13,604 nt of DNA from JABMMZ01 sp044377005 (GTDB lineage: Bacteria > Bacteroidota > Bacteroidia > NS11-12g > UBA955), in the NCBI GenBank assembly GCA_044377005.1, contig JBILJV010000059.1, forward strand, positions 1-13,604, read 5' to 3'. The notes under the pieces are model-generated. The model did not search any database. It saw nothing but the letters and a program-made list of their open reading frames with translations, and was not told the origin of the DNA. Both the position numbers and the translations under genes were made by a program. Shown piece by piece: positions 1-5,611 of this stretch. Numbering within the stretch: the first letter of the stretch is position 1; every line of letters starts with the position of its first letter.

Positions 1-323
1 TGTCCTATTTTGAATGATTTTTCTTGTTGAAATTCAAACTCAAACATTAAACTTCTCCAATCATTTAAGGATTCTTGAGAAAATTCTTCAATTATTACTT
101 TGTCTATAATATCATTTTGTATTTTACCTGAAGCAAATAAATGCCTAAATTCAACAATTGACAATATTGTTTTACTACCAAAAATAGCAGAGGACAAATT
201 TAAAGCTTCAAAAAAATCTTTATCTTGAAAAGCATGCAATGTATTGTGGTGAATAAAATCTTTAAGAGGAGCTTGAGCTGGTAAATAGTGTTTTATTCGT
301 TTTAAAATAGCATTAATTTCCAT
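1..323 (-). CDS. dabA: DabA-like inorganic carbon uptake protein (DUF2309/UPF0753), N-terminal part, cut by window edge
   Basis: The minus strand is open from an ATG at 321-323 to the left edge, about 107 codons with no stop. The N-terminus reads MEINAILKRIKHYLPAQAP and continues with LKDFIHHNTLHAFQ. The run P-L-x-x-F-I-x-x-N-x-L-x-x-F is the hallmark opening of DabA proteins, the zinc-containing, carbonic-anhydrase-like subunit of the DAB energy-coupled CO2/bicarbonate uptake system. The catalytic zinc residues lie further downstream and are outside the window. The start codon lies inside the end of the DUF2490 gene (11-nt overlap), so the two are probably co-transcribed and translationally coupled. 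The usual partner is the NuoL-like membrane subunit DabB; none is visible here, but one could lie beyond the edge. The family call is firm for a fragment; the transport role is inferred from the family. Confidence 0.82.
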   Translation of the reverse strand, partial: MEINAILKRIKHYLPAQAPLKDFIHHNTLHAFQDKDFFEALNLSSAIFGSKTILSIVEFRHLFASGKIQNDIIDKVIIEEFSQESLNDWRSLMFEFEFQQEKSFKIG

Positions 324-1107
324 AATCTTTATTCGTTTTAGTAAAATCTAATGCAATCGTTAAACCAACTTGAATGGTATGGTTATTCTCTATTTTTTGT
401 TCCAAATTTCCCATAGTATTTATGGCACTATTTTTAAATAATGTTTGTTCTAAGAACCCAATTTCTAACCTACCAACTGAAGGGATTTTATAACCTAAAG
501 CTATATAGGCTCTGTTTTGGTCAAAAAAATTGGTGCCAATGTGCTTGCCAAAACCAATCATAATTTCATTATAAACACTCAAATACAAACTTTTATCTTC
601 GATCTTCTTCCCTTTAAAAGGCATTGAAAAACGATTCATGATTCTTAATCGATTTGTATAAACACTTTTGCCTTTGATGTATACAGAATTACTGTTAAGA
701 ACTGGCAAATATGAAAATCTTTGTTCTATTCTAATTCTATTAATTTGTTCAAGTTTACTTATTTGGTGTTTAAATAGTATCTGTTCCCAAAGTCTAGATT
801 CTGGGAATATAGAATTAACAGGAAACTGACCATAAGGGTGTGTATTTACATAACAATAACCTGCTGTAAGAGAAATAGAATTATTTAACTCATAATTCAA
901 GCCTGTTCTTAACAACAACTGTTGTGGTAAACTCCCCCATTCATTTCTTCGCCATTGGCTTTCAAACCCAATATTCCAATGCTTGTTTACCTTTAACTGA
1001 CCAAAAAGCATAAACCATGCATTATGATTAGATGTATTGACTCTGTTTTGTGAATATAATTGTAAATGGAACAACAATAACACAAAGAGTATATTATTAT
1101 TTTTCAT
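313..1107 (-). CDS. DUF2490 family outer-membrane-type protein
   Basis: The protein has 264 residues. Its start is a hydrophobic signal peptide (MKNNNILFVLLLFHLQLYSQ, residues 1-20). The mature part is rich in alternating aromatic and polar residues: AWFMLFGQL, ESQWRRNEWG, QQLLLRTGLNYEL, LTAGYCYVNTHPYG and RIRIEQRF. This is the DUF2490 pattern, a Bacteroidota family expected to form an outer-membrane beta-barrel. The molecular role is not established. The gene overlaps the end of SulP by 11 nt and the start of dabA by 11 nt, so it belongs to the same operon. That placement suggests an outer-membrane route or accessory for anion or inorganic-carbon uptake, which is inference. The length is normal for the family and nothing is broken. 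Confidence 0.8.
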   Translation of the reverse strand: MKNNNILFVLLLFHLQLYSQNRVNTSNHNAWFMLFGQLKVNKHWNIGFESQWRRNEWGSLPQQLLLRTGLNYELNNSISLTAGYCYVNTHPYGQFPVNSIFPESRLWEQILFKHQISKLEQINRIRIEQRFSYLPVLNSNSVYIKGKSVYTNRLRIMNRFSMPFKGKKIEDKSLYLSVYNEIMIGFGKHIGTNFFDQNRAYIALGYKIPSVGRLEIGFLEQTLFKNSAINTMGNLEQKIENNHTIQVGLTIALDFTKTNKDYGN

Positions 1108-2689
1108 GCTTTTTTCTTGTAGAAAAAGTATGATTGGATAATGATTTGTGATTGTCTAAACCAATAATTTGAACAACACCTCCATTGGATTCATAATCCA
1201 ATTTAAATTCATCCAAACTTTCCATTACAGAATTATCAATTAGTTTAGTATTATTTAAATCAATTGTAACTGTTTTACCAAATGGAATAGCTTTTAATCG
1301 ACTTTTGATTCCTAAAAAATTGGTGAAAATAGCTGATTTTTCTATTGTCACTATATATTCATTTTCGGTAAATGAGATACTCGAAGGAGCTTTAAATATT
1401 GAACTAATAGGAGCTCCATTGTATAAATGGAAAATGATTTTCAATAAAACACCAGCTGCTATTCCTATCAATAAATCTTCTGCCAATGTAACAATTACCG
1501 TTATTAAAAATACTGCCACTTGATCTTTGCCTATATTATACATGTGCAATATTTCTTTGGGATGCGCTAATTTAAGTCCTACTGAAATTAACATAGCGGC
1601 TAATGCTGTATTGGGGATTAACTCAATTAATGGGAGTGCTAAAAGGATAAAAAAGAGAATAAAAAACCCGTGAAAAAAATTAGCCCATCTTGTTTTGGCT
1701 CCATTTTTAATATTGGCTGAACTACGGGCTACTTCTGAAATCATAGGAAGTCCACCTAAAAATGCAGCAATAGTATTCCCTATTCCAACGGCAATTAAAT
1801 CTTTGTCATTGTTTGACTTTCGTTTAAATGGGTCTAAAATATCTGCCGCTTTTACGGTTAACAAAGATTCTAAACTGCCAACCAAAGCAAACATAATAAC
1901 ATACTTTGTAAACAAGCCAATTTGTGACAACCCATCAAAATTGGCATTGTATTTAACATAATCAAATAAGTTACCAATATGTACCAATGCGTAGGAAGGT
2001 TCTGTATGTTGAAAGTCCAACATCAATTCAGCAGGTATGGCAATCAACAAAACAACCAATGGTGCAGGTATCATTCTTAAAAACTTAACGGAGTTATTGT
2101 GCCATGTCATCATCACCCATAAACTAATAACACCTATCAATGTCGCTTTAGCATCTAAATTTTTTAGATAATAAGGCAATTCTAACAATAAGTCAATTGG
2201 TGATTTCCCTGTGGTTAACATTGGATTAATATCTAACAGAACGGGCACTTGTTTTAAAATAATAATAAGACCAATGGCCGCCAACATTCCATGAATGGTA
2301 GACAAGGGGAAGAAATCAACCAATCTCCCTAACTTTAAAAATCCAAATAATACTTGAACTAATCCTGCTACAACCATTATTCCACAGGCAATATGCCAAC
2401 CTGTTTCACCTCCACCAAAATCGGACACAGCCCCAGCAACTATCACAATTAAGCCGGCAGCTGGCCCTTTAATAGTTAAATGTGATCCCATGAACAGACT
2501 AACAATAATACCTCCAATAATGGCAGTTATCAATCCTGTTACAGGAGGAAATTCAGAAGCTTTGGCTATCCCTAAACTTAATGGCAAAGCCAGTAAAAAC
2601 ACAATAAACCCAGATATAGCATCTGATTTGAAATTTTCTTTTAATCCTAATATCCCATCTTTGGGAATATGCAATTCATTTTTTTTCAT
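1097..2689 (-). CDS. SulP family inorganic anion transporter with C-terminal STAS domain
   Basis: The protein has 530 residues. Residues about 20-425 form the hydrophobic SulP core, with many membrane segments. Recognisable family stretches are ALPLSLGIAKASEFPP (34-49), IKGPAAGL (73-80), GSLESLLTVKAAD (271-283) and LGGLPMISEVARSSANIKNG (311-330). Residues about 436-530 form a cytoplasmic STAS domain, with VTIDLNNTKLIDNSVMESL (474-492) as its core strand and helix. SulP proteins carry sulfate, bicarbonate or other anions. Substrate cannot be read from sequence alone, but the downstream dabA favours bicarbonate (BicA-like), as inference. The ATG at 2689 is the natural start, just ahead of the amphipathic N-terminus. 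The stop overlaps the DUF2490 start. Sixty-six nt separate the gene from the small upstream gene. Confidence 0.9.
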   Translation of the reverse strand: MKKNELHIPKDGILGLKENFKSDAISGFIVFLLALPLSLGIAKASEFPPVTGLITAIIGGIIVSLFMGSHLTIKGPAAGLIVIVAGAVSDFGGGETGWHIACGIMVVAGLVQVLFGFLKLGRLVDFFPLSTIHGMLAAIGLIIILKQVPVLLDINPMLTTGKSPIDLLLELPYYLKNLDAKATLIGVISLWVMMTWHNNSVKFLRMIPAPLVVLLIAIPAELMLDFQHTEPSYALVHIGNLFDYVKYNANFDGLSQIGLFTKYVIMFALVGSLESLLTVKAADILDPFKRKSNNDKDLIAVGIGNTIAAFLGGLPMISEVARSSANIKNGAKTRWANFFHGFFILFFILLALPLIELIPNTALAAMLISVGLKLAHPKEILHMYNIGKDQVAVFLITVIVTLAEDLLIGIAAGVLLKIIFHLYNGAPISSIFKAPSSISFTENEYIVTIEKSAIFTNFLGIKSRLKAIPFGKTVTIDLNNTKLIDNSVMESLDEFKLDYESNGGVVQIIGLDNHKSLSNHTFSTRKKHEK

Positions 2690-2711
2690 TTTTTCATTAA
2701 ATAATTTATTA

Positions 2712-2736
2712 ATCTTTTTTACACTTTAAAAAAGAT
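2712..2736. other. AT-only hairpin between the small hypothetical gene and SulP
   Basis: The arms ATCTTTTTT and AAAAAAGAT pair over 9 bp around the loop ACACTTT. On the minus strand the hairpin is preceded by a T run but not followed by one, so it is not a convincing terminator. It could act as a weak attenuator or RNA-processing site in the SulP leader, or be chance in AT-rich DNA. Confidence 0.25.
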
Positions 2737-2755
2737 AAAAAAAGCAGGTTTTAAA

Positions 2756-3187
2756 CTAACTTAATGAATAAATCTTTAATTGATGATACAATAAATATTT
2801 GGGGGGGGTGTTGAGATGAAAAGATTGTTTTTGTTTTGATAATTGAATATCAAAAAGTTGTAGAGATAAAACAAACTCTCTCTCTTTTTTTGCTACATAA
2901 AAGTCACCAAAGGAAGTTTTATTATTATCGGTTTCTTCCTCTTCTGATTTTAGCAATTCAACTAAATCGTATAATTCGGATGAAAAATTAATATTATCAC
3001 TAACACTACTAAACTCTAAACCATCATTGCTTAAATTATATCCTTTAATTAAATAAAAAGAAGACAAAACTGTTATCGAATAAATCAAAAGCATCAATGT
3101 GAAAATTTTACATTGATAAGTTCTTATATTTGATAGTAAGTTTTTCAAATTAGAAATAAATTCGTTGCAAAGATAATTAAATTTCAA
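2756..3187 (-). CDS. Small hypothetical protein with one hydrophobic N-terminal segment
   Basis: I do not recognise this 143-residue protein. One hydrophobic stretch (about residues 28-47, FTLMLLIYSITVLSSFYLI) looks like a signal peptide or membrane anchor. It is followed by an acidic, polar region (VELLKSEEEETDNNK) and a tail ending NTPPKYLLYHQLKIYSLS. The start is uncertain. A possible -7 promoter element lies inside the reading frame at 3168-3175, which would favour the ATG at 3094 (residue 32) and give a 112-residue protein starting right at the hydrophobic segment. The Thr-Pro-Pro codons near the C-terminus contain a run of eight C (G on the plus strand, 2801-2808), a possible slippage site. 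It lies 66 nt upstream of SulP on the same strand and may be first in that operon. It may be a small periplasmic companion of the transporter, but nothing in it proves a function. Confidence 0.5.
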   Translation of the reverse strand: MKFNYLCNEFISNLKNLLSNIRTYQCKIFTLMLLIYSITVLSSFYLIKGYNLSNDGLEFSSVSDNINFSSELYDLVELLKSEEEETDNNKTSFGDFYVAKKEREFVLSLQLFDIQLSKQKQSFHLNTPPKYLLYHQLKIYSLS

Positions 3188-3200
3188 TATCTAATTACAA
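3168..3200 (-). promoter_or_regulatory. Candidate promoter for the hypothetical-SulP-DUF2490-dabA operon
   Basis: Read on the minus strand, TATCTTTG (3168-3175) matches the Bacteroidota -7 element TAnnTTTG. TTG (3198-3200) lies 22 nt upstream, within the 17-23 nt spacing reported for flavobacteria. Transcription would start near 3161, inside the longest reading frame of the hypothetical gene. No experiment supports it here. Confidence 0.4.
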
Positions 3201-3261
3201 CTTATTCAAAATCACCATACTATTTTTTACTAAAATTAAATAAAATACAGCTTAATTGGTT

Positions 3262-3269
3262 TAAATTTG
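3262..3269 (+). promoter_or_regulatory. Candidate -7 promoter element of umuDC
   Basis: TAAATTTG matches TAnnTTTG and lies 18 nt before the umuD ATG, giving a leader of about 12 nt. No TTG is found at the expected -33 distance, which suits a weak or regulated promoter. The short inverted repeat ACA-GCGT-TGT (3271-3280) would cover the transcription start and is a possible operator, although its arms are only 3 bp. Confidence 0.4.
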
Positions 3270-3287
3270 TACAGCGTTGTTTGTCTA

Positions 3288-3734
3288 ATGAAACTCACTC
3301 TTATTAAATCCGAAAAAGACCTCTCCTTTTATTCTGCCGATACCGAAAGCAGTTTGAAACTTCCTTTCGTTGGAAAAGTAAGTGCTGGTTTCCCCTCACC
3401 TGCCGAAGAATACACTGAACTAAGTTTAGACCTCAACCAAAGCTTAGTGAAAAATCCAAGCTCTACTTTTTATGCCCGAGTTAAAGGCTCTTCAATGATA
3501 GATGCCGGCATCAAAGAAGGTGATATTTTAGTTATAGACCGGTCCTTGGAACCTAGCAATGGCAAAAAAGCGGTTTGCTATATTGATGGCGAATTTACGC
3601 TCAAAACCATTAAAAAAGAAAAGCAGAAACTTTGGCTTTTGCCCGCTAATCCCGATTACAAACCTATAGAAATTAAAGAAGAAAACGACTTTGTTATTTG
3701 GGGTATCGTTACTTATGTCATTCACAAAATGTAA
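3288..3734 (+). CDS. umuD: UmuD-like S24 autoprotease, DNA polymerase V accessory subunit
   Basis: The protein has 148 residues from the ATG at 3288. An upstream in-frame TTG at 3267 overlaps the promoter element and is unlikely. The sequence shows the LexA/UmuD layout: a self-cleavage site Ala33-Gly34 (GKVSAGFPSP), the catalytic serine Ser69 in KGSSMIDAGI followed by EGDILVID, and the general-base lysine Lys106 in GEFTLK. Proteins of this type cleave themselves when stimulated by RecA filaments, and the shortened form joins UmuC to make the mutagenic translesion polymerase V. No DNA-binding domain is present, so this is UmuD and not LexA. The umuC start follows after 5 nt, so the two are an operon. 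Induction after DNA damage is expected from the family. No classical SOS box is seen. Confidence 0.93.
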   Translation: MKLTLIKSEKDLSFYSADTESSLKLPFVGKVSAGFPSPAEEYTELSLDLNQSLVKNPSSTFYARVKGSSMIDAGIKEGDILVIDRSLEPSNGKKAVCYIDGEFTLKTIKKEKQKLWLLPANPDYKPIEIKEENDFVIWGIVTYVIHKM

Positions 3735-3739
3735 CCGAA

Positions 3740-5008
3740 ATGTTTGCATTAATAGACTGCAATAATTTCTATGCCTCTTGTGAGCGTGTATTCAACCCTT
3801 CCCTCAATGGAAAACCTATTGTAGTGCTGTCGAATAATGACGGTTGTGTGATAGCCCGAAGCAATGAAGCTAAGGCACTTGGCATTAGAATGGGCGCTCC
3901 TGCTTTTGAAATTAAAGCAGAGATAGAAAAACACCAAGTTCATGTATTTTCGTCCAATTACGCCCTGTATGGTGACATGAGTCAACGGGTAATGCAAACC
4001 CTTTCTGAATTTTCGCCTGATATTGAAATTTACTCCATAGATGAAGCGTTTTTGAGCCTCCACGACTTTAAAAATACGCCTTTACTAGCTTATGCTTCTT
4101 TGATAAAGAAAACCAGTTTTAGAAACACTGGTATTCCTGTAAGTGTGGGCATAGCACCCACCAAAACACTTGCCAAAATAGCGAATAAAATAGGTAAAAA
4201 ACACCCTTCAAACAGTGGTGTATATGTGATAGATACCGAAGAAAAACGTATTGAATCCCTAAAAAAGACAGATGTTGCAGATGTTTGGGGGGTCGGTCGG
4301 CAATATGACAAATTCCTAAAAGCCCATCAAGTGAATACAGCTTTCGACTTGTCTCGCTGTAGTGAACAATGGATTAAAAGCAAAATGTCTGTGGTGGGAC
4401 TTAGAACGGTGAAAGAACTGAATGGCATTTCGTGCCTAGACCTCGAAATGCACGCGCCTAGTAAACAAACCATTTGTGTGTCGCGTTCATTTGGAACGAT
4501 GTTGAATGAGAAAGCCCCTATTGCCGAAGCGGTTGCCAATTACGCCTCGCGATGTGCCGCCAAACTTCGCCATCAAAAAACCTGTGCCAGTCAAATCCTT
4601 ATTTTCATACACACCAATCCATTTAGGAAAGATTTGCCACAGTACAGTAGAAGTATCTCTATCCCATTACCTGCCGCTACAAATAGCAGTATAGAACTTA
4701 TAGAACATGCCCTTAGAGGCTTGGACACCTTGTACAAAAAGGACTATTATTATAAAAAAGCGGGTGTCATTGTGAGTGAAATTGTTCCTGAAGGCAATAT
4801 TCAACACCGCTTGTTTGACACTGTCAACAGAGACAAGCACAAAGCAGCGTTGTCTGTGCTTGATAAATTAAACCAACAATACGGAAAAGACACCGTAAAA
4901 ATAGCCTCGCAAGGTTTTGCGAAACGCTGGCGACTCAAACAGGAGAAACTATCTTCCAATTACACCACCAATTGGAACGACTTAATTGAGGTGAAAATTA
5001 ATGGTTAA
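3740..5008 (+). CDS. umuC: UmuC, Y-family translesion DNA polymerase
   Basis: The protein has 422 residues from the ATG at 3740, which begins MFALIDCNNFYASCERVF. A longer reading with an upstream ATG at 3698 would run into umuD and adds nothing conserved. The Y-family catalytic carboxylates are visible: Asp6 in the first motif and Asp101-Glu102 in YSIDEAFLSL. The palm and finger region includes SNNDGCVIARSNEAKALGI (31-49) and VGIAPTKTLAKIANKIGKKH. A helix-hairpin-helix-like part (ADVWGVG) and the little-finger/UmuC C-terminal region (from about 250) follow. The length is essentially that of the enterobacterial enzyme. With cleaved UmuD it makes the error-prone polymerase that copies damaged templates. 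GC content is clearly higher than in the flanks (hand counts of 42% and 55% in two 60-nt lines), which could mark past transfer or simply selection. Confidence 0.95.
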   Translation: MFALIDCNNFYASCERVFNPSLNGKPIVVLSNNDGCVIARSNEAKALGIRMGAPAFEIKAEIEKHQVHVFSSNYALYGDMSQRVMQTLSEFSPDIEIYSIDEAFLSLHDFKNTPLLAYASLIKKTSFRNTGIPVSVGIAPTKTLAKIANKIGKKHPSNSGVYVIDTEEKRIESLKKTDVADVWGVGRQYDKFLKAHQVNTAFDLSRCSEQWIKSKMSVVGLRTVKELNGISCLDLEMHAPSKQTICVSRSFGTMLNEKAPIAEAVANYASRCAAKLRHQKTCASQILIFIHTNPFRKDLPQYSRSISIPLPAATNSSIELIEHALRGLDTLYKKDYYYKKAGVIVSEIVPEGNIQHRLFDTVNRDKHKAALSVLDKLNQQYGKDTVKIASQGFAKRWRLKQEKLSSNYTTNWNDLIEVKING

Positions 5009-5010
5009 AT

Positions 5011-5028
5011 AAACCATTAAAATGGTTT
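5011..5028 (+). terminator. Weak hairpin just after umuC
   Basis: AAACCATT-AA-AATGGTTT starts 3 nt past the umuC stop. The preceding AATGGTT (5000-5006) can pair with AACCATT (5012-5018) instead, so two hairpins compete. There is no clear T run after it, so termination here is only plausible. Confidence 0.35.
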
Positions 5029-5050
5029 GATTAATTATCTGATTTATATT

Positions 5051-5074
5051 AACCCACGGTTTCAACCGAAGGTT
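5051..5074. repeat. REP-like imperfect palindrome in the umuC/small-gene convergent gap
   Basis: The arms are AACC/GGTT (outer) and CGGT/ACCG (inner), separated by CA and AA bulges, with the loop TTCA. This is the most GC-rich part of the gap. It resembles intergenic palindromes that occur in many copies in some Bacteroidota genomes. Only one copy is present in this window, so the repeat nature is unproven. It could also serve as a terminator for either of the two converging genes. Confidence 0.35.
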
Positions 5075-5126
5075 GTAGGATGTAATCGATATTTGATGAA
5101 TGGATTTATCCATTTCCCTCTACAAT

Positions 5127-5450
5127 TTAAATTTCCTCCTCCGTCAATTCGCCAAGTTGTCTCTCTGTTTCAATTATTTTTAACTTTGCTCTTGCTATTT
5201 TTCTTTTGAGGATATAAGGCATGACAAGAATCGCTAATAAACTTAAGAGAGACAATGGAATGGAGAAATACGATAAAATCCGAACCCATTTGAAGTCCCA
5301 AAAGATTACATAAAACACCACTGAAAATACATTTCTAATCGCCCATAAGACCAATTTCTTTTTCTTGTATGCAGGATCTAAAATGGTATTGGTTGAGGCC
5401 TGTTCTAATTCCCTTTTAAAACCTTCGCTTATTGTTTCATTCTCTTCCAT
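5127..5450 (-). CDS. Small hypothetical membrane protein with two transmembrane helices
   Basis: I do not recognise this 107-residue protein. It starts with a charged, soluble segment (MEENETISEGFKRELEQAS) and a basic patch (YKKKK, residues 28-32). Two hydrophobic segments follow, roughly 34-51 (LWAIRNVFSVVFYVIFWD) and 57-80 (ILSYFSIPLSLLSLLAILVMPYIL). The tail is a charged helix (KRKIARAKLKIIETERQLGELTEEE), possibly a short coiled coil. By the positive-inside rule both ends face the cytoplasm. The gene stands alone, converging on umuC, with a possible -7 promoter element 39 nt upstream of the start (5490-5497). Composition and intact frame support a real gene. No function can be given. Confidence 0.65.
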   Translation of the reverse strand: MEENETISEGFKRELEQASTNTILDPAYKKKKLVLWAIRNVFSVVFYVIFWDFKWVRILSYFSIPLSLLSLLAILVMPYILKRKIARAKLKIIETERQLGELTEEEI

Positions 5451-5489
5451 GTGTATTTACTTATTACTCTCTGTTGGTCTGTCTTATTG

Positions 5490-5497
5490 CAAATATA
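5490..5497 (-). promoter_or_regulatory. Candidate -7 promoter element of the two-helix membrane protein gene
   Basis: On the minus strand TATATTTG matches TAnnTTTG, with its last base 39 nt before the start codon at 5450. No TTG is present at the standard -33 distance. Confidence 0.3.
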
Positions 5498-5522
5498 TCC
5501 AAATCCTGTATCTTTTTTAGCC

Positions 5523-5555
5523 ATTCAAGATAATTCAATATGGTTAATCTTGAAT
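5523..5555. repeat. Inverted repeat upstream of the two-helix membrane protein gene
   Basis: ATTCAAGAT (5523-5531) and ATCTTGAAT (5547-5555) are perfect 9-bp arms around a 15-nt spacer. The repeat lies between the terminator at 5560-5593 and the promoter element at 5490-5497. It could be an operator or a second hairpin backing up the terminator. No T run follows on the minus strand. Confidence 0.4.
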
Positions 5556-5559
5556 CAAT

Positions 5560-5593
5560 AAAAAACCTATCCTTTTTTGGGGATAGGTTTTTT
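5560..5593 (-). terminator. Strong intrinsic terminator downstream of the DUF4139 gene
   Basis: AAAAAACCTATCC pairs perfectly over 13 bp with GGATAGGTTTTTT around an 8-nt loop. The stem ends in a T6 run on both strands, so it can work in either direction. It lies 18 nt beyond the stop of the DUF4139 gene. Confidence 0.85.
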
Positions 5594-5611
5594 ATATCTC
5601 ATTTGTGTTTA

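Noticed and set aside
1305..2729. Plus-strand open frames opposite the SulP gene (1305-1523, 1695-1961, 2490-2729)
   Set aside because: They lie wholly or almost wholly antisense to a well-supported transporter gene and show no family features.
3271..3284. SOS box (LexA operator) in front of umuD
   Set aside because: Only a 3-bp-arm repeat and a TTTGT direct repeat are seen. Neither matches a known LexA operator closely enough to call.
3698..3739. Upstream start for umuC at 3698
   Set aside because: It would add 14 unconserved residues overlapping the end of umuD. The ATG at 3740 gives the standard N-terminus.
5027..5209. 60-codon plus-strand frame across the gap after umuC
   Set aside because: It runs through the hairpins and into the antisense of the small membrane protein gene. 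There is no protein-like pattern except that imposed by the palindrome.
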